Below are positions 1-8,593 of a stretch of DNA of 39,006 nucleotides, piece by piece (position 1 is the first letter of the stretch; each line of letters starts with the position of its first letter). Source of the DNA: Acidimicrobiaceae bacterium (lineage in GTDB: Bacteria; Actinomycetota; Acidimicrobiia; Acidimicrobiales; RAAP-2); NCBI GenBank assembly GCA_013044265.1, contig JABEUQ010000023.1, positions 1 through 39,006 on the forward strand. The letters are read 5' to 3'. The position numbers and the translations under genes are program-made. Below the pieces are notes generated by a model. The model did no database searches, was not told the origin of the DNA, and was given only the letters and a program-made list of their open reading frames with translations.

Positions 1-235
1 CGGGTGCGGGGGCGGGGGCGACTCCAACGCCACCCTCGAGCTGACGAATCCGTTCGCCGGCTTGACGCAGTTGTTGGCGCATCTGCTGCATCTGCTCACG
101 AATCTGGTCAACCTCCGCCGCGGCGCGGTCCAAGAACTCGTCGACTTCATCCACGACGTAGCCACGCATCCCCTGTTTAAAGGAAACGGTCTTGATTTCA
201 TCGAGGGCTGAGCGAGGAGTATCGGTGCTATCCAT
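1..235 (-). CDS. divIVA: DivIVA/Wag31-type polar growth protein, N-terminal part (cut by window start)
   Basis: Reading leftward from an ATG at 235, the frame stays open to the window edge for 78 codons. Residues about 17-40 (KTVSFKQGMRGYVVDEVDEF) match the DivIVA N-terminal membrane-binding and dimerisation segment. They are followed by a Gln/Arg/Glu-rich heptad region (about 41-68) typical of its coiled coil, then an Ala-Pro-rich linker that runs off the window. DivIVA-family proteins bind negatively curved membrane and organise polar growth or septation in actinobacteria. It is the last visible gene of the division cluster, 44 bp after yggT, the usual place for it downstream of ftsZ-sepF-yggT. 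The C-terminal part is not visible, so a shorter DivIVA-domain protein cannot be excluded. Confidence 0.85.
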   Translation of the reverse strand, partial: MDSTDTPRSALDEIKTVSFKQGMRGYVVDEVDEFLDRAAAEVDQIREQMQQMRQQLRQAGERIRQLEGGVGVAPAPAP

Positions 236-247
236 GACGACTACCCT

Positions 248-273
248 ACCGCCCGCCCCCATCAGAGGGCGGT
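248..273. other. Short GC-rich hairpin between yggT and divIVA
   Basis: Two perfect 7-nt arms (ACCGCCC at 248-254 and GGGCGGT at 267-273) enclose a 12-nt loop just after the yggT stop and before the divIVA start. No T-run follows on the minus strand. It could weaken read-through into divIVA or be a processing stem. A chance occurrence in GC-rich DNA is quite possible. Confidence 0.3.
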
Positions 274-279
274 CAGAAC

Positions 280-534
280 TCAAATAATCCGAGAGATGAC
301 CGTCAGGAGGATCACCGCCGCGAGCACCGAAAAGTCAACGCCGACGCCCCCGAGATTGGGCCGCGGCATGATTTGACGCAGCGGACGCAACAGCGGCTCA
401 GTTATTTGGGCGAGTACCCGCTTAGTAGTGGCCAGTCCCCCCGAGGACGATGTTGCCGGAAACCAACTCAGTAGGGCCGAGATAATCAAGATCCAAATAT
501 AAATATAAATCAGACGTTGGATGAGAGCAATCAC
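280..534 (-). CDS. yggT: YggT-family small membrane protein
   Basis: An 84-residue protein with two hydrophobic segments (about 3-25 and 66-84) separated by a polar stretch containing TEPLLRPLRQIMPRPNLGGV. That stretch is the hallmark of the YggT (CcmB-unrelated, DUF167-neighbour) family, where the TEP-L-P-R-P pattern is conserved. The start is a GTG whose first base is the last base of the sepF TAG stop, so translation is probably coupled. The length is normal for the single-copy actinobacterial form. The family is consistently found beside sepF and divIVA in the division cluster and is linked to membrane or division functions, but its biochemical role is unknown. Confidence 0.88.
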   Translation of the reverse strand: MIALIQRLIYIYIWILIISALLSWFPATSSSGGLATTKRVLAQITEPLLRPLRQIMPRPNLGGVGVDFSVLAAVILLTVISRII

Positions 535-1172
535 TAGTAACCGACAGTGGTGTAGTTCGACGACACCAGGCGAGCGCGAACTTCAGGGCTCAAACTGGCA
601 CCGTGCGGGCATATTGCGTAGACCGCGCCCTTTTCTAGGGTTTCGACCGTGGCGCGCAAGGCGTAGGACGTCCCGGCGGCGAAGTCAATCAGGCGACGCG
701 CCACGGCCGGACCACATTGAGTCACCACCAAAATAACGCTGCGATTCAGCCGTAGCTGGTCGGTGATGCGCTGGCATTCATTGAACTCGAAGGGGGTCAG
801 GATCTCGATATCTTGCTCGGCGGCGTAGGAGACCACCCCACGCAGGCCACCCGTGGCGGCCGGACGCGCTCGCGCCACCGGTTGGCCATTGTCGAGCAAC
901 GACAACGACGAGGAGCGTGGGGCGAGATTCGGGGACGAATTTTGTACTCGCACGGGCGCTGGCCCTCCAGTGCGAGGGGCTGGCGTCGGATTAATACGCG
1001 GCGACGGGGTGCTCGGACGCGAGGGCGCACTTTGCTGTTGGCGAGGAGCCCACGCCGGCTCGTCACGCATTTCGTCGGTAAAGGGTCGCGATGCCTCGGT
1101 CGCGGTGTACTCGTTGTAGTCGTCCTCGACGAGTCCTAAAAAGCCGAGTGCTTTTCGCATTTTTTCGTTCAT
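534..1172 (-). CDS. sepF: SepF cell division protein (FtsZ membrane anchor)
   Basis: About 212 residues. The N-terminal MNEKMRKALGFLGLVEDDY is the amphipathic membrane-targeting helix of SepF. It is followed by a disordered Pro/Arg/Ser-rich linker (about 35-110). The C-terminal DUF552 domain (about 118-212) holds the conserved ILTPFEFNECQRITDQL and VLVVTQ-like core. SepF binds the FtsZ C-terminal tail and tethers the Z-ring to the membrane, replacing FtsA in actinobacteria. I chose the ATG at 1172 because GAGGAG lies 6 nt upstream. A TTG directly before it (1175) would add one residue. It sits between yggS and yggT as in many actinobacterial clusters. Confidence 0.93.
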   Translation of the reverse strand: MNEKMRKALGFLGLVEDDYNEYTATEASRPFTDEMRDEPAWAPRQQQSAPSRPSTPSPRINPTPAPRTGGPAPVRVQNSSPNLAPRSSSLSLLDNGQPVARARPAATGGLRGVVSYAAEQDIEILTPFEFNECQRITDQLRLNRSVILVVTQCGPAVARRLIDFAAGTSYALRATVETLEKGAVYAICPHGASLSPEVRARLVSSNYTTVGY

Positions 1173-1208
1173 CAAAATCTCCTCGCGGCTCTACCGCCCG
1201 GTTCTATG

Positions 1209-1901
1209 TTAGGTCAGCGCTGTCGGGTGGACTCGAGGGCCGAATAATGCGCGTCCCACGCGAATTTCAGTGCTCCCGTGTGAGACGGCGATTTCGACGT
1301 CGTCGCTCATCCCCATTGAACGGCCACGTAACCCCAACTCCCCCGCGAGTTCATTCACCCGCGCGAACTGCCCCGCCGCCGTGAAAGCGTCTGGTGAAGC
1401 CACCGTCATCAGACCTCGGACGTCCAGACCCGCCTCACGTGCCACGTGCACCAAATGGGGAACTTCGCTCTCCTCACAACCATTACGCTGCGCCTCGCGC
1501 GTCAGATCGATTTGTACGTCGATGATCGCCCCCTCACGGGCCGCAGCAATTTTAAGAATCTCCTTCTCGCGAGATACGCCACTAATCACGTCGGCACTAC
1601 GCACGATCCGATTGATCTTGTTCGACTGCAACGAGCCCAGGTAATGCCAGTGCAACGCGAGTTCACTCGTATCATGTCGCTTCTCTTCGAGCTCTTCTAC
1701 GTAATTCTCGCCCATTGACGTCAGCCCGAGCGCGGCGGCGGCGCGCACCATTGTGAGACCAAAAGTCTTCGTCACCGCCACCACTGCAATGCGCGACGGA
1801 TCCGCACCGGCATCTCGGATGCGACGATGAACTTCGGCCAAGTTGGCCGCGACCAGCTGGACATCGTCAGGGTTAGCGCAAGAAGCTGGGGAGGTCGTCA
1901 T
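1209..1901 (-). CDS. yggS: YggS/PLPBP-family pyridoxal phosphate homeostasis protein
   Basis: About 230 residues with family landmarks in order: VTKTFG with the PLP-binding Lys near residue 47, [19 protein letters not shown], a mid-protein [15 protein letters not shown] strand, RGLMTV, and the C-terminal SMGMSDD then GSTEIRVG phosphate-binding motif. The fold is the N-terminal domain of alanine racemase; the family carries PLP and balances vitamin B6 rather than acting as a known enzyme. The open frame continues upstream to 2075, but that part lies antisense-free inside ftsZ in another frame and looks non-native. The ATG at 1901 gives a family-like N-terminus and overlaps the end of ftsZ by 29 nt. 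Confidence 0.92.
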   Translation of the reverse strand: MTTSPASCANPDDVQLVAANLAEVHRRIRDAGADPSRIAVVAVTKTFGLTMVRAAAALGLTSMGENYVEELEEKRHDTSELALHWHYLGSLQSNKINRIVRSADVISGVSREKEILKIAAAREGAIIDVQIDLTREAQRNGCEESEVPHLVHVAREAGLDVRGLMTVASPDAFTAAGQFARVNELAGELGLRGRSMGMSDDVEIAVSHGSTEIRVGRALFGPRVHPTALT

Positions 1902-2961
1902 CGCCACCAACGTCGAAGAAATCGTCACTGGTGGTATTGGCGAAGATGTCGCTACGGGGAGCATCCGCGCTCGGTGCGCTCGGCGCGCTGGGCGCAGGGC
2001 CCTTGGCTGCCGGCGTGTGGTCAAAACCAGCGGCGATGACGGTGACACGCACGGCGTCGCCAATCGACTCATCAATCACCGAACCAAAGATGATGTTGGC
2101 GTCCTGGTGAGCGACGTCGTGAATGATGCTGGCCGCATCGGTCACCTCATTCAAGGTAACGCTCGGTCCACCGACAATGTTCATCAAGATGCCGCGAGCC
2201 CCTTCGATGGATGCTTCCAACAGGGGTGAGGTGATGGCGGCACGCGCCGCATTAATAGCTCGCCCTTCACCCGTGGACATTCCCACGCCCATGATGGCCG
2301 TGCCGGCATTGCGCATGATGGCATTGACGTCGGCGAAGTCGGTGTTGATGAGTCCGGGCACCGTGATGAGGTCAGTCACCCCGCGCACGGCCGACAGCAG
2401 AACGTCATCGGCAATCTTGAAGGCGTCGAGCATGGAGGTCTCGGACGTCGCGACTTGGCGCAGGCGGTCATTGGGGATCACGATGAGTGTGTCGACCTTT
2501 TCGCGCAGTGCTTGGATACCCTTCTCCGCCTGGGTGGCACGACGCTTGCCCTCAAAAGCGAAGGGGCGAGTAACCACGCCAATAGTCAAAACACCCAGCG
2601 CTCGAGCGATATCGGCCACCACGGGTGCTGCACCAGTCCCCGTTCCGCCACCTTCGCCAGCCGTGATGAACACCATGTCGGTATCCTTCAACGCCTCTTC
2701 AATCTCCGCGCGATGATCCTCCGCGGCCTGACGGCCAATCTCGGGGTCCGAGCCCGCACCCAATCCACGCGTCAGCGACCGGCCAATGTCGATCTTGAGA
2801 TCGGCCTCGGAGAGCAAGAGGGCCTGTGCATCGGTATTGGCCGCGATGAATTCAATGTTGCGCAGTCCCGCAGTAATCATCCGATTCACCGCGTTCACTC
2901 CACCGCCGCCCACGCCAATGACCTTGATAACGGCGTGATAGTTGCCCTGGTTGAGACTCAT
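1873..2961 (-). CDS. ftsZ: FtsZ, tubulin-like division GTPase
   Basis: A 362-residue FtsZ. It has the N-terminal [14 protein letters not shown] nucleotide-binding loop (about 17-30), the tubulin signature GGGTGTG (about 104-110), and the T7 loop NTDFADV, which supplies catalytic Asp residues to the next subunit. The variable tail ends in DDLPSFLR, the C-terminal peptide bound by SepF and other partners. The ATG at 2961 is preceded by a strong AAGGGGAG ribosome site. Unlike the upstream genes it is separated from ftsQ by 118 bp, so it may have its own promoter. No key residue appears to be missing. Confidence 0.97.
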   Translation of the reverse strand: MSLNQGNYHAVIKVIGVGGGGVNAVNRMITAGLRNIEFIAANTDAQALLLSEADLKIDIGRSLTRGLGAGSDPEIGRQAAEDHRAEIEEALKDTDMVFITAGEGGGTGTGAAPVVADIARALGVLTIGVVTRPFAFEGKRRATQAEKGIQALREKVDTLIVIPNDRLRQVATSETSMLDAFKIADDVLLSAVRGVTDLITVPGLINTDFADVNAIMRNAGTAIMGVGMSTGEGRAINAARAAITSPLLEASIEGARGILMNIVGGPSVTLNEVTDAASIIHDVAHQDANIIFGSVIDESIGDAVRVTVIAAGFDHTPAAKGPAPSAPSAPSADAPRSDIFANTTSDDFFDVGGDDDLPSFLR

Positions 2962-3079
2962 GAACTCCCCTTGCTTTGGTGTGTCGAAACTACTCTGGTC
3001 TCACCGTGAACGACCGATTCGAGCGAATTAAATTGATTGAAGGCTAGTAATCCGTCCAGTTTAGGGTCAAATGTCTTTC
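2962..3079 (-). promoter_or_regulatory. ftsQ-ftsZ intergenic region, candidate ftsZ promoter
   Basis: This is the only sizeable gap between rsmH and yggS. On the minus strand a TTGACC (3070-3065) is followed by an AT-richer stretch with TACTAG (3049-3044), spaced 15 nt, shorter than ideal. An internal ftsZ promoter here is common in actinobacteria, which supports the location more than the boxes do. Confidence 0.35.
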
Positions 3080-3940
3080 TCACGAGGAAGAAGGCCCGCT
3101 AACCGATAATTCACCCGGAGTCGTCACGTCTACTAGGTCACCCGCCGCGAACGTGGCGTGGGCAATCGCTGACGCCACGGCAACGAATTTCGCGTTGAGA
3201 TCCGTAGCCGGACCTAGGTAAAACTTGATCGGAGTGGTCAATTGCAACGTCACGTCTCCGCGGGCGTCAACAATGATCTGACGTACTTGGGGTGAAAAAG
3301 CCTCGGGGAGTTGACTGGCCACCAACGCGGCGGCTGACTCGGGTCCCGCATAGGGCCAGGACTTAGCGCCCAAAGTGGCCGGGCTCGTGACCAGGGTGGG
3401 GAAATTGGCGTTCTTGGGTGCGACGCTGAGGTCGCGCCCATCAGTTCCGACGTAGTGCAGAACGTGGTGCTGATCGTAGGCCACTGCGACCGCGCTCACC
3501 TCGTGTACTGCTAATTGCACCGAATTGGGCCAACGTTTGATCAGCGCGACCGAACGAATCCACGGATACATTGTCAAATCATGTTGCAGCTTCGCTTGAC
3601 TGAGATCGATCAATGCCGGATGCGCGCCGAGGTGTGTTGCGCTCAATATTTGAGCCAGCGTCTCGTGGTGCTCACCCGTCACCGTCACGTGTTGGACACG
3701 AAAAATCGACTGATGTAGCAGCCACTGACCCGTGACGTACACGGTGGTGGCGAGCAATGCTGCACCGGCGACGATCACTATCGCGAGCACGCGGCGCCGG
3801 CGCCGGCGCCGTGGTGTGAGTACCGTGACGGGCTCACGCTCGCTGGCCGAGGTGAGCTTGGGCCTCTCGCGACCACGGGTACGCTTCTTCTCGCGTGTCG
3901 TGACACGCTCAGTGGTCGAGGCCAGAGGGCGGCGACTCAC
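3080..3940 (-). CDS. ftsQ: FtsQ divisome protein (POTRA domain)
   Basis: A 286-residue bitopic membrane protein. Residues 1-50 form a very basic cytoplasmic tail ending in a run of eight Arg/Pro-flanked basic residues. A single transmembrane segment follows (about 51-72). Then comes a POTRA domain starting IFRVQHVTVTGEHHETLAQIL and including YPWIRSVALIKRWPNSVQLAVHE, which is diagnostic. The C-terminal beta domain covers roughly 150-286. FtsQ links early and late divisome proteins together with FtsL and a DivIC-like partner. The GTG start overlaps the murC-murB stop by 4 nt. The stretch encoding the Arg run is a repeated GGCGCC sequence in the DNA. Confidence 0.92.
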   Translation of the reverse strand: MSRRPLASTTERVTTREKKRTRGRERPKLTSASEREPVTVLTPRRRRRRRVLAIVIVAGAALLATTVYVTGQWLLHQSIFRVQHVTVTGEHHETLAQILSATHLGAHPALIDLSQAKLQHDLTMYPWIRSVALIKRWPNSVQLAVHEVSAVAVAYDQHHVLHYVGTDGRDLSVAPKNANFPTLVTSPATLGAKSWPYAGPESAAALVASQLPEAFSPQVRQIIVDARGDVTLQLTTPIKFYLGPATDLNAKFVAVASAIAHATFAAGDLVDVTTPGELSVSGPSSS

Positions 3941-6243
3941 CAGACCTCCTTAAAGCCCAGTAAGCGGTGTTCGGTCTCGAGCCACACACCCGATTCCGCA
4001 CCCACCGTCGAGCGCACGTGGCGCATCAACTCCACGATGTCGTTCGCCAAGCCCAGGTGATCGGCAATGATGAAATTGGCGTGCTTGTCCGATACCATCG
4101 CGGTCCCTCGGCGGTACCCCTTGAGTCCTGCGTCTTCGATGAGGCGGCCCGCCGAGTCACCATCGGGATTGCGAAATACGCTGCCCGCATTCGCTCCTCC
4201 CGGCTGATGCTCACGGCGCCAGCGCACGATTTCTGAGATCTGTTCGCGCGCGTGCGTGGCATCACCTCGCTGGAGTCGCAACTCCACTCTCGTCACGATG
4301 TCGCCCGCCGCCACAGCGCTGTGACGATACGAAAAATCCATGGCCGCGGCGTCGATCCAGCGCCACTGGCCTCGAGACCACACCTGCACGCGAACGACAC
4401 TCGACTTCATATCTGAACCGTGGCCTCCGGCGTTCATCGCCACTGCGCCGCCAAAGGTGCCCGGCACGCCCACCGCCCACTCAAAACCCACCACTCCCTC
4501 ACTCGCCAGGCGGCGAGCGGCGACGGGCAGGTCGAGGCCAGCACCCGCGACTACGCGCACCCCCCCATCAACGTCAGCGACGTGCAAAGCGGTGAAATCT
4601 CCATCGAGGTGCACCCCCACTACATCGACGTAACCGTCCGCGACGAGGAGATTCGACCCGTTCCCGACTGCGACAATAGGACGCGACGACGACGCGAGAC
4701 GTGACGAGAACATCTCCACGTCCTCGTCGTGGGACAACGTGAGAAGAACCGCGATCGATCCACCCACCCGATAAGTGGTTCGCGCCCCCAGGGGAGCGTT
4801 ATAGATGACGTGGTGACTCGTTCCCAGGAACTCACCCTCTGGCGGCACCGGGTCAGGTGTCTCAGCGAGGGCCTCTTCGCGTGCGGCACGTCGCTCGGTG
4901 TCAGATAGGTAGTCAAGAACTCGTGTCACGTCGCCCGCACCAATGACGAGGACAAGGTCCGCTGGAGTGGCGAGCTGTTCCAACACGCGCGCCGCTCCGC
5001 TGAGAGTTGGCGCATAGTGAGCGCGGCTGTGCCCGCGATCGTTGACAAAATTGGTAAGGAATTCGCCGGTGATGCCATCAGGATTCAGTTCGCCGGCGCT
5101 ATAGATGTCGGTGATGATCACTTCATCGGCTCGGTCGAACGCTGGAGCGAATTTCGATCCCACCAGGAGTGTTCGCGTCACGCGGTGGGGTTGGAAGATC
5201 GCCACGACGTGTCGATATCCCGCCGCGTGCGCAGCCTCGATGGTTGCGGCGATCTCGCCTGGTAAGTGCGCATAATCATCCACCACATCCACGCCGCGCC
5301 ACGTGGCCACGTGTTCGAAGCGACGTGGCGCACCACGAAACGAGCGCAGTCCCTTGGTCACCGAGAGAGGTGTGACGCCCACCGTGAGAGCAAGGGTTGC
5401 CGCCAGTGCGGCGTTCGCAAGATTGTGACGGCCCGTCACGGCTAAGTCAATCTCGACGTCGACCGGTCCGACAAGTCGAGCGCGAGCACCTCGTCGGGTG
5501 ACGACCTCGTCCTCCAGGCGCCACGAAGACCACTCCTGAGTTCCGACACTCACGATGTCACGCGCCGCGAGTTGCGCAACGCGAGCGGCACCCGGATCGT
5601 CTGTCCACACCACCACTGGACCTTGCGTACGAGCGAGGACATCGGCGAATGCCGCCTCCAAGTTCTCCAGCGATCCATAGTGGTCGAGGTGATCAGCCTC
5701 GACGTTCAACAACCCCAGTGCGTACGGGGTCAGTTCGCTAAAGGCTCCGTAACTCTCGTCAACTTCGGCGAGTAGATCACCCGAGGCGTAGTGGCCCCCA
5801 AAGCCAACTCCGCGCACCGGCGCCCCCAGCAGTCGCGCATCATCGCGACCAGCCGCCGCCATAATCTGCACCAGCATCGAGGTCGCCGTGGTTTTGCCGT
5901 GGGTGCCGGTCACGCCGATCACGCGCATCATGGTCGAGAGCTCGGCCAGCACCTGACGGCGCGCCAACATCACACCACCAGCGCTCTGCGCGGCCACGAG
6001 CTCCACGTGGTCACGAGAGACCGCCGGCGACCACAAGACGACGTCGACCTCGGACACGTGACGCGCATCATGGTGATCACTCACGTCGACGCCGAATTCA
6101 CGCAACTCCGCGAGGATACCCGCATTGGCGGCGTCACACCCGCTCACGATGCAGCCATAGCCCTGTAAGAGTGCGGCCAGTGAGCTCATGCCCGCTCCAC
6201 CCACGCCCACGATGTGCACACGAGTACCACGTTCGAAATTCAC
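3937..6243 (-). CDS. murC-murB: Fused MurC-MurB: UDP-MurNAc--L-alanine ligase plus UDP-enolpyruvyl-GlcNAc reductase
   Basis: One uninterrupted 768-residue frame. Residues 1-450 are MurC: the GVGGAGMSSLAALL nucleotide loop (13-26), the ATP P-loop VTGTHGKTT (111-119), ESYGAF, NVEADHLDHYG, GRHNLANA and RRFE motifs. A linker of about 25 residues (450-475) is rich in Glu and Pro. Residues 476-768 are MurB: RTTYRVGG, VGNGSNLL (526-533), VGVPGTFGGAVAMNAGG, YRHS, the catalytic-serine motif GSVFRNP (687-693) and the C-terminal catalytic Glu (about 758). Both catalytic sets look intact, so the enzyme should carry out the NADPH-dependent reduction that makes UDP-MurNAc and then add L-Ala. It overlaps murG and ftsQ by 4 nt on either side. 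Confidence 0.95.
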   Translation of the reverse strand: MNFERGTRVHIVGVGGAGMSSLAALLQGYGCIVSGCDAANAGILAELREFGVDVSDHHDARHVSEVDVVLWSPAVSRDHVELVAAQSAGGVMLARRQVLAELSTMMRVIGVTGTHGKTTATSMLVQIMAAAGRDDARLLGAPVRGVGFGGHYASGDLLAEVDESYGAFSELTPYALGLLNVEADHLDHYGSLENLEAAFADVLARTQGPVVVWTDDPGAARVAQLAARDIVSVGTQEWSSWRLEDEVVTRRGARARLVGPVDVEIDLAVTGRHNLANAALAATLALTVGVTPLSVTKGLRSFRGAPRRFEHVATWRGVDVVDDYAHLPGEIAATIEAAHAAGYRHVVAIFQPHRVTRTLLVGSKFAPAFDRADEVIITDIYSAGELNPDGITGEFLTNFVNDRGHSRAHYAPTLSGAARVLEQLATPADLVLVIGAGDVTRVLDYLSDTERRAAREEALAETPDPVPPEGEFLGTSHHVIYNAPLGARTTYRVGGSIAVLLTLSHDEDVEMFSSRLASSSRPIVAVGNGSNLLVADGYVDVVGVHLDGDFTALHVADVDGGVRVVAGAGLDLPVAARRLASEGVVGFEWAVGVPGTFGGAVAMNAGGHGSDMKSSVVRVQVWSRGQWRWIDAAAMDFSYRHSAVAAGDIVTRVELRLQRGDATHAREQISEIVRWRREHQPGGANAGSVFRNPDGDSAGRLIEDAGLKGYRRGTAMVSDKHANFIIADHLGLANDIVELMRHVRSTVGAESGVWLETEHRLLGFKEVW

Positions 6244-7358
6244 GATGATCCCCCGAGCGAGAGAATGACGTGGGCGATACGTGCGGCGCTGTCGCGACGA
6301 GCTAACAGCGACGCGGCGCGCGACATTTCAACCCACACCTCGGGCTGCAATATCTGGTCCGCCAATTGCGCCAATTTCTCCCCAGTACACGAGGCATCGA
6401 GCAGGGTCCTCGCGGCACCCACTTCGGCGAGCGCGTCAGCATTGTGCGACTGGTGGTCACCGGGCGCTCCCGGCAGGGGTACCAGAATTGCCGGCAGAGC
6501 CAACGCGGTAAGTTCAGCCACCGTGGTCGCTCCAGCGCGACAGATCGCCACGTCGGCCACCGCCCACCACGTGGGCATGTTGGCGAACTCAATTACTCGG
6601 TAGTCCAGACCCACCACCGCGGGGCGCGACGCCATCACCATGTCGTGATCGCGTCGTCCCGTCACGTGCACGAGCGTCACGTCTGTTCGATCGTGCCAAA
6701 TCTGTGCCAGTTCAAGCACGGCGCGATTCACTCGCGTCGCCCCGAGAGAGCCGGTCATCACCACCACCACTCGACGTGACTGGTCGATGGGAGGGTCCAG
6801 GTTCTGCTTGGCCAGGTCACGCGCGTCCGACGAACGATCAATGGAGGTCACCTCAGAACGCACCGGTGCCCCCGTCACCTCCACACCATCGCTCGCCGTG
6901 CCCAGGGCCACGCAACGCACCCGGGCGAAACGTGCCAGCAGCCGGTGCGTCGCACCCGGTGTCGCGTCGAGGTCCACGAGCACGAGAGGGCGTCGCCAGA
7001 GCACCGCCGCCGTGGCGACGGCGGCGGCGGCGTAACCTCCAACCGAGACCACTACTCGCGGTCGCCAGCGCCCTACCGCGATAAATGCCCGGACCATGGC
7101 TCCAGCGAGCGCCACCAATGCTGCAGCGTTGTCGCGCCACGCGCTCAGCGACAGAGACCGGCGAATTCCTCGTCCGGGTAGCAACGTCAAGACAATCGGT
7201 CCTCCCCCGAGCAACGAGGCCTCCTGGCCCCGGCGAGAACCCACGTAGCGAATATCGCGGGGCGCGACTCCGGCTTCGACGAGGGCGTCAGCAATGGCTT
7301 GCATGGGAAAGATGTGACCCCCGGTCCCACCCCCGGTGAGAACCACGGGGCCGATCAC
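6240..7358 (-). CDS. murG: MurG, lipid II-forming GlcNAc transferase
   Basis: A 372-residue GT28 glycosyltransferase. It opens with the lipid I/membrane loop GGGTGGHIFPMQAIADAL (about 9-26). A second glycine-rich loop, GSLGATRVN, lies mid-protein. The UDP-GlcNAc-binding C-terminal lobe holds CRAGATTVAELTALALPAILVPLPGAPGDHQ. MurG transfers GlcNAc to lipid I on the inner membrane face to give lipid II. The GTG start overlaps the ftsW stop by 4 nt, and its own stop overlaps the murC-murB start by 4 nt. Length and motif spacing are typical. Confidence 0.96.
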   Translation of the reverse strand: MIGPVVLTGGGTGGHIFPMQAIADALVEAGVAPRDIRYVGSRRGQEASLLGGGPIVLTLLPGRGIRRSLSLSAWRDNAAALVALAGAMVRAFIAVGRWRPRVVVSVGGYAAAAVATAAVLWRRPLVLVDLDATPGATHRLLARFARVRCVALGTASDGVEVTGAPVRSEVTSIDRSSDARDLAKQNLDPPIDQSRRVVVVMTGSLGATRVNRAVLELAQIWHDRTDVTLVHVTGRRDHDMVMASRPAVVGLDYRVIEFANMPTWWAVADVAICRAGATTVAELTALALPAILVPLPGAPGDHQSHNADALAEVGAARTLLDASCTGEKLAQLADQILQPEVWVEMSRAASLLARRDSAARIAHVILSLGGSS

Positions 7359-8590
7359 GATCGCGGGGCGCGAAGGCGGCCACGGTGCGAATACTGTGGC
7401 CGGGGCGAATGTGTCGGGGCGGCCACGGCGATGAAGCCGGGCTCAATCGCCCCTATGTCGAGGTGCTCTGAGCGACTGCGATCGTGGGCGATGTTATACA
7501 AGAGACCCACGGCGGCGAGTTCGGTGATGAGCGCCGTGCCGCCATAGGAGAAGAAGGGCAAGGGAATGCCGGTGACTGCCCAGTAACCCACGACCGAAGC
7601 GATATTGATCATTGCTTCAAGAATGATCCACACGGTAATGCCCACCACCAACAAACGGTAGGCCTCGTTCGTGCACTGGCGGGCGATTCGGGTGGCCGCC
7701 ATCAAGAAACCGATGAAGAGGGCAATGACGCTCAGTGTTCCAATCAGTCCGAGCTCTTCACCGATGATTGTGAAGATGAAGTCAGTGTGCGGGTTGGGAA
7801 GCAGTCCCCACTTCTCGCGACTGTGATCCAAACCGAGTCCTGTTAACCCTCCGGCGCCCAAACCAATACGTGACTGCAACAACTGATATCCACTGGTCGC
7901 CAAATTGGCGTTGGGGTGCAGAAACGAGATCAGGCGGCGCACCGAGTACGGCTCGAGCATGGCGTAGATGCCCATGACAGGCAGACTCAGCAACAGGATC
8001 GCACTCACGATCTGGCGGGGTAGTCCCGCGACGAAAAGCACGACCAGAGCGATCGCCACGACGACAGTGTCGGTACCCACGTCGTGCTCGAGCAGAATCA
8101 GCCCCACGCCCGCTAGAACCGGTGACATCCACAGCGCGAGGTGCTGCCAGTTACCAATACGTTGGTGGTGTCGCTGGACCACCCATACCGTGTAGAGAAC
8201 CACGAAGAGTTTGAAGAACTCCGAAGGCTGAATCTGGATGAAGGGGGTTGGCAGCCACCGCTTGCCGCCGTTGACAGTGATGCCCACCATCTCCACGGCC
8301 AGCAGCAGTGTGAACCCGATGCCCAGCAGCATGGGCGCCAGGCCCAGGAGCCACGGCAAGCGCACCCGCGCCACCACCCAAAACACGATGGCTCCGATCG
8401 CTAAATACAACAAGTCGCGGATCGCGAAAGCGAAGGAGGTCCCGCCGTTGAGGGCCGACTGCGCGTCACTGGCTGAACCCACCATCACGGTGCCGTAACC
8501 CACCATCAGTGCAGTGAGCACCAAAAGCGACGTTGCCGCCCGGTCCCCTCGGGGAAATGGTTGCAAGAAGCGGGTGAGAACCTTCGTCAC
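7355..8590 (-). CDS. ftsW: FtsW, SEDS-family septal peptidoglycan polymerase
   Basis: A 411-residue polytopic protein with about ten hydrophobic segments. SEDS hallmarks are present: GKRWLPTPFIQIQPSEFFKL, LLEHDVGTD, and SREKWGLLPNPHTDFIFTIIGEELG (here split: the segment starts at about residue 255), followed by GIPLPFFSYGG near 340. FtsW polymerises lipid II into glycan strands together with the class B penicillin-binding protein encoded four genes upstream. The GTG start lies 3 nt after the mraY stop with no clear ribosome site, suggesting coupled translation. The C-terminal 40 residues are basic and probably cytoplasmic. Confidence 0.95.
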   Translation of the reverse strand: MTKVLTRFLQPFPRGDRAATSLLVLTALMVGYGTVMVGSASDAQSALNGGTSFAFAIRDLLYLAIGAIVFWVVARVRLPWLLGLAPMLLGIGFTLLLAVEMVGITVNGGKRWLPTPFIQIQPSEFFKLFVVLYTVWVVQRHHQRIGNWQHLALWMSPVLAGVGLILLEHDVGTDTVVVAIALVVLFVAGLPRQIVSAILLLSLPVMGIYAMLEPYSVRRLISFLHPNANLATSGYQLLQSRIGLGAGGLTGLGLDHSREKWGLLPNPHTDFIFTIIGEELGLIGTLSVIALFIGFLMAATRIARQCTNEAYRLLVVGITVWIILEAMINIASVVGYWAVTGIPLPFFSYGGTALITELAAVGLLYNIAHDRSRSEHLDIGAIEPGFIAVAAPTHSPRPQYSHRGRLRAPRS

Positions 8591-8593
8591 GAG

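Noticed and set aside
1902-2075. Upstream extension of the YggS open frame
   Set aside because: It lies inside ftsZ in another frame, is Arg/Pro/Ser-rich with no family match, and the ATG at 1901 gives a normal YggS N-terminus.
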